The notes under the pieces were generated by a model. The model searched no databases. It had not been told where the DNA came from and saw nothing but the letters and a program-made list of their open reading frames with translations. Below, in pieces: positions 8,009 to 14,074 of a DNA stretch of 15,379 bases. This DNA is from an uncultured Sediminicola sp. (GTDB lineage Bacteria > Bacteroidota > Bacteroidia > Flavobacteriales > Flavobacteriaceae). Within the stretch, counting starts at the first letter, position 1, and every line of letters begins with the position of its first letter. The stretch spans positions 1 through 15,379 of the forward strand of contig CALHVB010000083.1 of the NCBI GenBank assembly GCA_938039345.1, given 5' to 3'. Both the position numbers and the translations under genes were made by a program.

Positions 8009-8116
8009 AGTATTAAGTTGTTAGTACTAAGTATTAAAATTTAATAACTTAAAATGGTACAACTTTTTTGGTTTATACTTTGTTTCTGTTCTATATGTTG
8101 TTAGTAAAAAGTATTA
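8009..8116. repeat. Degenerate AGTATTA-type heptads in the proC-argC spacer
   Basis: Four abutting 7-bp units lie at 8009-8036 (AGTATTA, AGTTGTT, AGTACTA, AGTATTA) and three more at 8096-8116 (TGTTGTT, AGTAAAA, AGTATTA). About 60 nt of ordinary AT-rich sequence separates the two groups. Their orientation is opposite to the CTTTACT array at the other end of the same spacer, whose reverse complement is AGTAAAG. The spacer as a whole is therefore arranged like inverted arrays. No ORF, RNA gene or convincing promoter was seen here. Confidence 0.6.
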
Positions 8117-8163
8117 ACTAGCCAAGAACAAGTTAGTTACTAGAATTTAAAAATATTATTTTC

Positions 8164-8254
8164 TTTACTCTTTACTCTTTACTCTTTACTCTTTACTCTT
8201 TACTCTTTACTCTTTACTCTTTACTCTTTACTCTTTACTCTTTACTCTTTACTC
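8164..8254. repeat. Heptanucleotide tandem array, 13 perfect copies of TTTACTC
   Basis: Thirteen uninterrupted 7-bp units run from 8164 to 8254, with a partial unit (TTTA) continuing into the argC stop codon at 8256-8258. On the transcribed strand the unit reads GAGTAAA. Because 7 is not a multiple of 3 and each unit contains TAA, every frame closes quickly, so copy changes would not extend a protein. They would change the length of the argC-proC intercistronic RNA. Perfect identity between units suggests recent or ongoing slippage. Confidence 0.97.
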
Positions 8255-8255
8255 T

Positions 8256-9230
8256 TTAAAATACCCCAGCTTTTAATTGTAATCCTGTTGTTTCTTCGTA
8301 ACCAAACATTAAATTCATGTTTTGCACTGCTTGCCCAGAGGCTCCTTTTAATAAATTATCAATTGCTGATGTTATTAATAGGGTATTATTGTGCTTATGT
8401 AAATGTATATGACACTGATTGGTATTTACCACTTGTTTTAAGTTTATAGGCTCTTCTGAAACATGTGTAAATTTAGCATCTGCATAAAACGTTTTATACA
8501 TTGCTATAGCTTCTTCTATAGTTCCATTGTAGCTAGTATAGGCAGTTGCTAAAATACCTCTGGTGAAATTACCACGGTTTGGAAGAAAAAATAGTTCTCC
8601 TGTATTTTCTTGTAAAGCCGTAAGTGTTTCGTTTATTTCCCCTAAATGTTGATGCGTAAATGGTTTGTACCATGATACATTATTGTTTCTCCAGCTAAAA
8701 TGTGAAGTAGGAGATAAGCTAACACCTGCACCAGTACTACCTGTTACAGCATTTATATGCACTTGGTTATCTAATGCTTTAGCATTGGCTAGTGGTAATA
8801 AACCTAATTGTATGGCTGTAGCAAAGCATCCAGGATTAGCAAGATAATTTGCTTTTTTTATTTCAGCTTTTGAAATTTCTGGTAAACCATACACAAATTC
8901 TTTTCCGTCTAAAACAGCATCTGCATTTAATCTAAAATCATTACTTAAATCAATAATTTTAGTGGCCGATGAAAAATTATGAGCTTGTAAAAATTTGGTA
9001 GAATTACCATGTCCTAAGCAAAGAAAAACAACATCGGCATTTAAATTTACATCGCCTGTAAAATTCATATCTGTAACGCCCAATAAATCTGGATGCGCAC
9101 TAGAAACTTTTTTTCCTGCTCTGGTGGTACTAAATACAAAATCGATAGTAACCTCTGGATGGTTTAATAATATTCTTATAAGTTCTCCGCCTGTATACCC
9201 AGAACCTCCTATAATACCTGCCTTAATCAT
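8256..9230 (-). CDS. argC: N-acyl-gamma-glutamyl-phosphate reductase
   Basis: Reduces N-acylglutamyl phosphate to N-acylglutamate semialdehyde with NADPH, the step between ArgB and ArgD. The 324-aa protein has the N-terminal nucleotide-binding GGSGYTGGEL at 8-17, the LGHG segment near 72-75, the catalytic Cys135 in NPGCFATA, and TGSTGAG in the substrate domain. Length is slightly short of but consistent with family members. Its ATG lies inside the end of argG (8-nt overlap, ATGATTAA), so translation is probably coupled. The gene ends directly against the 13-copy heptad array: its TAA stop belongs to the partial last repeat unit, so the array has grown up to the coding boundary. Confidence 0.95.
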   Translation of the reverse strand: MIKAGIIGGSGYTGGELIRILLNHPEVTIDFVFSTTRAGKKVSSAHPDLLGVTDMNFTGDVNLNADVVFLCLGHGNSTKFLQAHNFSSATKIIDLSNDFRLNADAVLDGKEFVYGLPEISKAEIKKANYLANPGCFATAIQLGLLPLANAKALDNQVHINAVTGSTGAGVSLSPTSHFSWRNNNVSWYKPFTHQHLGEINETLTALQENTGELFFLPNRGNFTRGILATAYTSYNGTIEEAIAMYKTFYADAKFTHVSEEPINLKQVVNTNQCHIHLHKHNNTLLITSAIDNLLKGASGQAVQNMNLMFGYEETTGLQLKAGVF

Positions 9231-10413
9231 TATTTTGATTTACGTGATTGTATATTTTTCCTGAGTTAGAAAGTATTTTAATAAACCCTTTAGCATCATC
9301 AGCCGTCCATCCTTTGTTTACTTCTCCATAACTTCCAAAAGCATCGGTCATTAAATCGTGCTTAGAAGAAATTCCGTTTAATCTAAATTGGAAAGGGAAT
9401 AAGCTTACAAAAACATCACCAGAAACATTCTTTTGTGTATCGGTTAAAAATGCTTCAATATTACGCATTACCTCATCTAAATAATTTCCTTCATGCAATA
9501 ACATTCCGTAGAAATTACCTTGTTGTTCTTTTTGGTATTGTTGCCATTTACTTAACGTATGTTTTTCTAACAAATGGTGTGCTTTTATTATAATTAAAGC
9601 AGCAGCAGCTTCAAAACCAACTCTACCTTTAGTACCAATAATAGTATCTCCCACATGGATATCTCTACCAATAGCATACTTAGATGCTAAGGTTTCTAAT
9701 TTTTCTATATTGGCTACAGGATTATCTTTTTGCCCGTCAATGGCAACTAACTCTCCTTTTTCAAAAGTTAATTTTACATCTGTAGGATTTTTTTCTTGTA
9801 ACTGACTTGGGTAGGCACTATCTGGTAATGCTTTTTCTGATGTTAGTGTTTCTTCACCACCAACAGAAGTTCCCCAAAGTCCTCTGTTAATAGAGTATTT
9901 GGCTTTTTCCCAAGAATAGTCTACACCATTTTCTTTTAGGTATTCAATTTCTGCTTCTCTAGATAGTTTATTATCTCTAATAGGCGTAATAATTTCTATT
10001 TCTGGTGCAATAATTTGAAAAATCATATCGAAACGAACCTGGTCATTACCAGCGCCAGTACTACCATGAGCAATATATTCTGCGCCAATTTTTTTAGCAT
10101 AGTTTACAATCTCAATAGCTTGTACAATACGTTCTGCACTTACAGATAAAGGGTAGGTATTGTTTTTTAATACGTTTCCGAAAATAAGGTACTTTACTAC
10201 CTTATCGTAAAATATTTGTACGGCATCTATAGATGTATAAGAAGTGGCTCCTAACTGAATAGATTTTTCGTTAATAGTTGCAATTTCTTCTTTAGAGAAA
10301 CCACCTGTATTTACACTTACAGCGTATACTTCAAAACCTTTGTCTTTAGATAAATATTTTGCACAATAAGATGTGTCTAAACCGCCACTGTAGGCTAATA
10401 CTAATTTTTTCAT
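9223..10413 (-). CDS. argG: Argininosuccinate synthase
   Basis: Joins citrulline and aspartate with ATP to form argininosuccinate, which ArgH then splits. The 396-aa protein begins with the PP-loop SGGLDTS at 9-15 (ATP pyrophosphatase fold) and contains AHGSTGAGNDQVRFD, the citrulline/aspartate-binding stretch of the family. It is the second enzyme gene of the operon although it acts near the end of the pathway. Its start overlaps the GNAT stop by 4 nt (ATGA) and its end overlaps argC by 8 nt, so three consecutive genes are translationally linked. No damage or unusual feature was seen. Confidence 0.97.
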   Translation of the reverse strand: MKKLVLAYSGGLDTSYCAKYLSKDKGFEVYAVSVNTGGFSKEEIATINEKSIQLGATSYTSIDAVQIFYDKVVKYLIFGNVLKNNTYPLSVSAERIVQAIEIVNYAKKIGAEYIAHGSTGAGNDQVRFDMIFQIIAPEIEIITPIRDNKLSREAEIEYLKENGVDYSWEKAKYSINRGLWGTSVGGEETLTSEKALPDSAYPSQLQEKNPTDVKLTFEKGELVAIDGQKDNPVANIEKLETLASKYAIGRDIHVGDTIIGTKGRVGFEAAAALIIIKAHHLLEKHTLSKWQQYQKEQQGNFYGMLLHEGNYLDEVMRNIEAFLTDTQKNVSGDVFVSLFPFQFRLNGISSKHDLMTDAFGSYGEVNKGWTADDAKGFIKILSNSGKIYNHVNQNND

Positions 10414-11012
10414 TGTTTTTTATTTTTATTGGCCTTGCCTAGAATTTTATTAAATTGTTTAATCTTAAGTTCAAAATATGGATTTACATAATATTTGTAC
10501 TTATACTCGTCTCGTAATTTTCCTATTTCTTCTAAGGTTTCAATAAGTTCCGGAGATAATTCGGACAAGCTAATATGTTTCATACCTAATAACTCGTTAT
10601 TGCAATGAACCGCAGGTTCTTGAGCTATAGAGATTAAAAAGTCTTTATGGTATCTTTCTGTAAGAAGGTGCATTAATAATAAACCTAAATTACGATTTCT
10701 ATGTTCTTTATGAATCCACAAAGAAGAACGTTCAAAAACCGAATGGTTATGAACCTTATGTTTATGCGCAAAAATATGACCATAAACTTCATTTCCTTTT
10801 TTTAGAAGGTAACACCCATTTTGTAAGCGTTCTAACAACATTTCCTTGTTAGCAAAATACATAGACGGAAGTTGCTGTGACCTTTCGGAAATAGTAGCTA
10901 ATATATCATCCGAAATGTTATAGGTAAATACAACTTCTAAATCTTGTTGCGAACAGTATATTTCGGCTTCCTTTATGGATTTTTTTATGTCTTTTTTCAA
11001 TTTGATTTCCAT
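10410..11012 (-). CDS. GNAT-fold acyltransferase, candidate N-acylglutamate synthase
   Basis: A 200-aa protein with a divergent GNAT acyltransferase domain. A beta strand, SSLWI (96-100), leads into the acyl-CoA loop at 105-112 (R105, R107, G110), and a late segment NNELLGMKHISLSEL (138-152) resembles the C-terminal motif of related GNATs. The canonical R/Q-x-x-G-x-G/A loop is imperfect: the last small residue is Leu. No other enzyme for the first step, acylation of glutamate, is visible. GNAT proteins at this operon position in Bacteroidota have, as I recall, been linked to that role by mutant-fitness data. The assignment here is inference from context. It starts 11 nt after the 38-codon ORF and overlaps argG by 4 nt. 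The N-terminal 20 residues and the tail are Lys-rich. Confidence 0.7.
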   Translation of the reverse strand: MEIKLKKDIKKSIKEAEIYCSQQDLEVVFTYNISDDILATISERSQQLPSMYFANKEMLLERLQNGCYLLKKGNEVYGHIFAHKHKVHNHSVFERSSLWIHKEHRNRNLGLLLMHLLTERYHKDFLISIAQEPAVHCNNELLGMKHISLSELSPELIETLEEIGKLRDEYKYKYYVNPYFELKIKQFNKILGKANKNKKQ

Positions 11013-11023
11013 TTGGTTCAGTT

Positions 11024-11140
11024 TTAATAAACTTCAGTAACAGATTTAGCATGTGCACTACCATACAATAGAAAACTATCTTCTTTTATAAAAGAATAGC
11101 TATTGTGTGTATGTAATTCGCTAGCAATACTAATTTTCAT
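11024..11140 (-). CDS. 38-codon ORF in the operon leader, possibly a remnant of an older GNAT gene
   Basis: ATG at 11138-11140, TAA at 11024-11026, 11 nt before the GNAT gene. It begins MKISIASELH and ends GSAHAKSVTEVY. From memory, the usual flavobacterial GNAT at this locus starts like MxITIAxExH and has GTGIAKRxxEY near residue 30, so this ORF may be the decayed 5' end of that gene or a short coupled reading frame. The resemblance is recalled, not computed. The ORF contains a strong bulged hairpin (11066-11105), which suggests the sequence may also matter as RNA. Whether it is translated is unknown. Confidence 0.35.
   Translation of the reverse strand: MKISIASELHTHNSYSFIKEDSFLLYGSAHAKSVTEVY
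11066..11105. promoter_or_regulatory. Bulged hairpin in the operon leader, terminator-like inner stem
   Basis: CAATAG pairs with CTATTG, CTAT with ATAG, and TCTTT with AAAGA around a TATA loop: 15 pairs with bulges of 4 and 2 nt. On the transcript (minus strand) the inner stem is followed by UUUU, which is pulled into the bulge when the outer stem forms. The inner stem could act as a weak intrinsic terminator and the longer form as its alternative. It lies inside the 38-codon ORF, about 54 nt before the GNAT start. The function is inferred. Confidence 0.4.
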
Positions 11141-11196
11141 TGCCAATTAGGATTTATTAATGTGAAAATTTAAAATTAAATGTTGTTGAAACTTTG

Positions 11197-11254
11197 CGGA
11201 AATGGACTCACCTATCTCCATAATAATAGAACACCCCTACGGGCGGCGGCGAGT
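11197..11254 (-). promoter_or_regulatory. Candidate attenuator structures downstream of the Arg/Pro leader codons
   Basis: In the RNA, ACUCGCC (11248-11254), which covers the first CGC codon and the start of the second, can pair over 7 positions (one G-U) with GGUGAGU (11206-11212). GGUGAGU also sits in the loop of another possible stem, UGGAGAU/AUUUCCG (11220-11214 with 11203-11197). Two further mutually exclusive pairings use the segment around the leader stop: CCUAC (11271-11275) with GUAGG (11236-11240), and ACACC (11256-11260) with GGUGU (11231-11235). A ribosome paused on the Arg codons would change which of these forms. No textbook GC-rich stem plus U-run was found, so the final switch (termination or GNAT translation) is unresolved. 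Confidence 0.45.
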
Positions 11255-11320
11255 TGGTGTAAATATACGAGTAGGAACTAATGCTCCTGTAGAAATTTGT
11301 ATGTGTATCGTATCATTCAT
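11237..11320 (-). CDS. Arginine/proline-rich leader peptide (27 aa)
   Basis: ATG at 11318-11320, TAG at 11237-11239. The peptide starts MNDTIH and ends TRIFTPTRRRP. It carries four Arg codons (CGT, then CGC three times in a row) and three Pro codons (CCT, CCA, CCG), all within its last 12 sense codons. The operon that follows contains all enzymes for arginine from N-acylglutamate and for proline from glutamate. CGC-CGC-CGC is conspicuous in this AT-rich sequence. The ORF starts 7 nt after the predicted -7 box, so the mRNA may be nearly leaderless. Everything fits a ribosome-stalling leader peptide for attenuation. The codons are seen; the regulatory role is inferred from the principle known for amino-acid operons. 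Confidence 0.72.
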   Translation of the reverse strand: MNDTIHIQISTGALVPTRIFTPTRRRP

Positions 11321-11327
11321 TACAGCG

Positions 11328-11359
11328 CAAAAATACAAATAAAATCGATTTAATAACAA
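11328..11359 (-). promoter_or_regulatory. Bacteroidota-type promoter of the arginine/proline operon
   Basis: On the minus strand, TATTTTTG (11335 down to 11328) fits the -7 consensus TAnnTTTG. TTG (11359 down to 11357), within CTTG, is a candidate -33 element with 21 nt between them, inside the usual spacing range. Transcription would begin around 11320-11323, directly before the leader peptide ATG and about 310 nt upstream of the GNAT gene. The promoter lies just past the stop codon of the upstream minus-strand gene, and no clear terminator was seen between them, so read-through is possible. Confidence 0.6.
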
Positions 11360-11366
11360 GAGATGG

Positions 11367-12728
11367 TTAATTTTTACAAAAAAGCTTGTTTTTGTTATGT
11401 AAAGTAAATATTTCGTAACCTAAATACCCAAAAACTAAAAGATATTCTATGGTTAATAACCACAAATTTTCTTGAAAATCTACTCTAGAATAGGCGTAAT
11501 AACTTAAAACTACTGCAAAAGACCATACGAGCGAAAATCTAAATTTAGTAAAAACAGTGAGTAGTATTATAAAAGCAATATACCAAGGGTGTACTGTAGC
11601 AGATAAAAAATAATAACAACTTAATACCCAAAGCATTGAAGTAATAAGTGTTGTTGTTTTGCGGTTATTTCTAAGGAAAGTAAAAAGAAAAACAATAATA
11701 ATGGTGAGTATAGGTGTTATTTTTCCATAGGTTTTTATGAGTTCCCAAGGCTTAGCATCAAATAAAATAGCTACTTGTTTTATAAAATTGTAAATGCCAG
11801 CATTAAATTCAAAATTAGAAAACCATAACCCTACTGTGGCAGAGTAATTAGTTATAAATTCTGAAGAAAAAAATGGAAGTAATAGTATTGTGCAGGTAAC
11901 TCCTACGATAATATAGAAAAGTGCTGCTTTTTTAAATTTAAAATGATTTAGAAATAGTGGTAAAAATAATAGAGGAACTAGTTTTATACAGATAGAAAGC
12001 GCATAAATTACTGCGCCTAATTTCCATTTGTTTTTTGATACTAAATAGAGAGACCAGATAAAAAAGAATAGCATTACTCCTTCGAAATGAAGGTTTCCTG
12101 TAAGCTCTATAATAATGAGTGGGTTTAAAAAATACCAAAATATAAGATGAGGGGGGCGATTAAGGTTTTTAAGAAGCTTACTTCCAAAATATAGAATGCC
12201 AATATCTGCCAGTATAATAAAAATACGCATAACTGTAATGGCACCAAAAATGGTTTTGCCAGATAATAGTGCTGCTATAGCAAATAGGAACTGATTTAAT
12301 GGCGGGTAGTTAGAGAAATGCTTAGGGCTTAAACTTCCCATGCCCAGATATAATTCCTGAGCATTGGCTACTATTATATCTTTTTGTTCTATTAGTACAT
12401 TAGGGATTTGTAAATAAGGATTAATACCATGACTTACTAATTCTCCGTCCCATATAAAGCGATAGAAATCTTGTGATAAATTAGGTGTGGCAATAATAAA
12501 TACTAACCTAAAGAGAATACCTATGGCTAATAAAAATTTAGGATTCCATTTTTTAAACTGAATTAGTTTATAGCAAGAATAAAATAAGGCTACAAAAAGT
12601 AATACTAGCTTTATGAATTCTGTTCTGTGTAGATTGTAAGCAAAAATTCCATAAAAAAGAATACTTAGAATACTAATTAATATTGGAATTTTATGCAGTT
12701 CCCAGTACTTTATAAGTGCTTTAGACAT
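11367..12728 (-). CDS. Multi-pass GT-C type glycosyltransferase, mannosyltransferase-like
   Basis: A 453-aa integral membrane protein with roughly ten or more hydrophobic segments. After two or three N-terminal membrane spans comes a polar loop, SQDFYRFIWDGELVSHGINPY (85-105), with Asp87 and Asp94, placed like the acidic catalytic loop of GT-C enzymes that use polyprenyl-phosphate sugars. FSNYPPLNQ (138-146) follows, a pattern common in mannosyltransferase-like families (GT87/DUF2029 neighbourhood). Members annotated 'mannosyltransferase' are frequent in Flavobacteriaceae, but donor and acceptor are unknown; a role in envelope glycan or glycolipid assembly is likely. The start at 12726-12728 gives a short cytoplasmic N-terminus before the first span. 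It diverges from the vWA gene, and its stop is 8 nt before the operon promoter region. Confidence 0.75.
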   Translation of the reverse strand: MSKALIKYWELHKIPILISILSILFYGIFAYNLHRTEFIKLVLLFVALFYSCYKLIQFKKWNPKFLLAIGILFRLVFIIATPNLSQDFYRFIWDGELVSHGINPYLQIPNVLIEQKDIIVANAQELYLGMGSLSPKHFSNYPPLNQFLFAIAALLSGKTIFGAITVMRIFIILADIGILYFGSKLLKNLNRPPHLIFWYFLNPLIIIELTGNLHFEGVMLFFFIWSLYLVSKNKWKLGAVIYALSICIKLVPLLFLPLFLNHFKFKKAALFYIIVGVTCTILLLPFFSSEFITNYSATVGLWFSNFEFNAGIYNFIKQVAILFDAKPWELIKTYGKITPILTIIIVFLFTFLRNNRKTTTLITSMLWVLSCYYFLSATVHPWYIAFIILLTVFTKFRFSLVWSFAVVLSYYAYSRVDFQENLWLLTIEYLLVFGYLGYEIFTLHNKNKLFCKN

Positions 12729-12752
12729 TCTAGTATTTTAAAAGCTCTAATT

Positions 12753-12818
12753 TATAACTTTTGAGAGAAAATATATAATACAAACTAACTATAAGTTATA
12801 GTTTACTTACTCAAAAGT
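12753..12818. promoter_or_regulatory. Nested inverted repeats in the divergent intergenic region
   Basis: The 151-nt gap between the divergent glycosyltransferase and vWA genes contains ACTTTTGAG (12757-12765) with its inverted copy CTCAAAAGT (12810-12818), a perfect palindrome AACTATAA-G-TTATAGTT (12787-12803), and TATAACTT (12753-12760) inverted as AAGTTATA (12793-12800). Symmetry of this sort suits a dimeric regulator or a shared control region. I could not place a convincing -33/-7 pair for either gene, so the promoters are not called. Confidence 0.45.
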
Positions 12819-12879
12819 ATTGATTACTCATTTTTACTTTATGGGGTTTCTGTAGTTGCATAGTTTTAAATAAAAAAAC

Positions 12880-14046
12880 ATGTACAAACACATTATTTTT
12901 AGTTCACTTCTTGTGCTATTCTTTAGTTGCAAGGAAGTAAAAAGTAAAGACCAAGAAAAAAATAAGCAACAAGAAGTTTTAGCGCAAACAGTTGTTGTAA
13001 AAAAAGAGAAAGGTGAAAATGCAGAAATTGTTTTCTGTTTAGATGCTACAGGTAGTATGAGTGGCTTAATAGGTACTGCAAAAGAAAAAATATGGGATAT
13101 CGTATCGGATTTGGCACAGAGTAACGAAATAGATACCTTAAAAATGGGTATGGTATTTTATAGAGATAGGGGAGATGCCTTTGTAACTAAGTCTATAGCA
13201 CTTACTACAGATTTAGATGGCGTATATGCAGACCTCTTAGAAATGAATGCTGATGGTGGTGGAGATTCTCCTGAAAGTGTAAACCAAGCACTTCATGAGG
13301 CTGTTTCGGATATGCAATGGTCTACAGATAAAATATATAAAACAATTTTTGTGGTTGGTGACTGTCCGCCACATATGGATTATAGAGACGATGTAAGTTA
13401 TACCAAAAGTTGTTTAAAAGCAGCCGAAAAAGGAATTATAATTAACACCATTAAATTAGGTAATAGTTGTACAGAAGCAATTCCGCATTTTAAGAAAATG
13501 GCATCATGTACTAATGGCTCGTTTTTAAGGTTAGATCAAGATGCAACAGATTATGTTACAGAAACACCTTATGACGATGAGATTAATACCGTTTCAAAAG
13601 AAATAGATGAATCTAGATTGTATTATGGAAAGCAAGAAGAACGCACAAGTAATATGGCTAAAAAAGAAAAATCTATGGAGGTATATGATAAAGCATCAGC
13701 TACCGCTAATAGCGCTAGAGCATCTTATAAAACTAGTAAATCTGGAGAAAAATCTTGGATGGGGACTAAGGAAATTGTAAAAGATTATAAAGAAGGGAAA
13801 ATAGCTATAGAAGATATAGAAGAAGATGAGTTACCAAGCGAATTAAAGGGGCAAACCATAGCGCAGAAAAAATCTTATGTAAACGGGTTAATTACTAAAA
13901 GAGATACTAATATTGTAAAGTTAAAAGAGCTAACAAAAAAACGCAAGGAATATATTAAGCGCCAGTTAGAAGAAAAAACAGATGTAGATAGTTTATCTTT
14001 TAGTAAAGAGGTACTTAAAATAATGAAAAAGCAGTCTAAGAAATAA
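12880..14046 (+). CDS. Lipoprotein with von Willebrand factor A domain
   Basis: A 388-aa protein. Residues 1-17 (MYKHIIFSSLLVLFFSC) form a short signal peptide ending in a probable lipobox cysteine, Cys17, so the mature protein is likely anchored to a membrane facing the periplasm or surface. A vWA domain spans about 48-225, with the metal-binding MIDAS motif D55-A-T-G-S59 (Thr in place of the usual first Ser), a Thr-containing loop near 109-110, and a third acidic site near Asp161 (VVGDCPPH). GGGDSPES (126-133) is typical of such bacterial vWA proteins. The last 140 residues are Lys/Glu-rich, probably helical, with no known domain recognised. It is the only plus-strand gene in the window, divergent from the GT-C gene. 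The partner is unknown. Confidence 0.82.
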   Translation: MYKHIIFSSLLVLFFSCKEVKSKDQEKNKQQEVLAQTVVVKKEKGENAEIVFCLDATGSMSGLIGTAKEKIWDIVSDLAQSNEIDTLKMGMVFYRDRGDAFVTKSIALTTDLDGVYADLLEMNADGGGDSPESVNQALHEAVSDMQWSTDKIYKTIFVVGDCPPHMDYRDDVSYTKSCLKAAEKGIIINTIKLGNSCTEAIPHFKKMASCTNGSFLRLDQDATDYVTETPYDDEINTVSKEIDESRLYYGKQEERTSNMAKKEKSMEVYDKASATANSARASYKTSKSGEKSWMGTKEIVKDYKEGKIAIEDIEEDELPSELKGQTIAQKKSYVNGLITKRDTNIVKLKELTKKRKEYIKRQLEEKTDVDSLSFSKEVLKIMKKQSKK

Positions 14047-14063
14047 ATCCTAAACTGCTTTTT
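14026..14063. terminator. Bidirectional intrinsic terminator between the vWA and GT2 genes
   Basis: AAAAAGCAGT (14026-14035) and ACTGCTTTTT (14054-14063) form a perfect 10-bp stem with an 18-nt loop that contains the vWA stop codon. Read in either direction the stem ends in a run of T, so it can end both the plus-strand vWA transcript and the minus-strand glycosyltransferase transcript. The left arm lies inside the last codons of the vWA gene. Confidence 0.8.
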
Positions 14064-14074
14064 ATATTTTAATA

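Noticed and set aside
8003..8163. Internal promoter for proC
   Set aside because: No minus-strand TAnnTTTG match was found in this stretch. A TTTATACTTTG-like string is on the wrong strand and wrongly spaced.
8164..8254. CRISPR-like array
   Set aside because: The units are 7 bp, perfectly tandem and without spacers, so this is a simple-sequence array.
11024..11140. PHP-domain motif (LHTHNSYS) in the 38-codon ORF
   Set aside because: It resembles the HxH start of PHP phosphoesterases, but the ORF is far too short and no other PHP motif follows. Probably chance.
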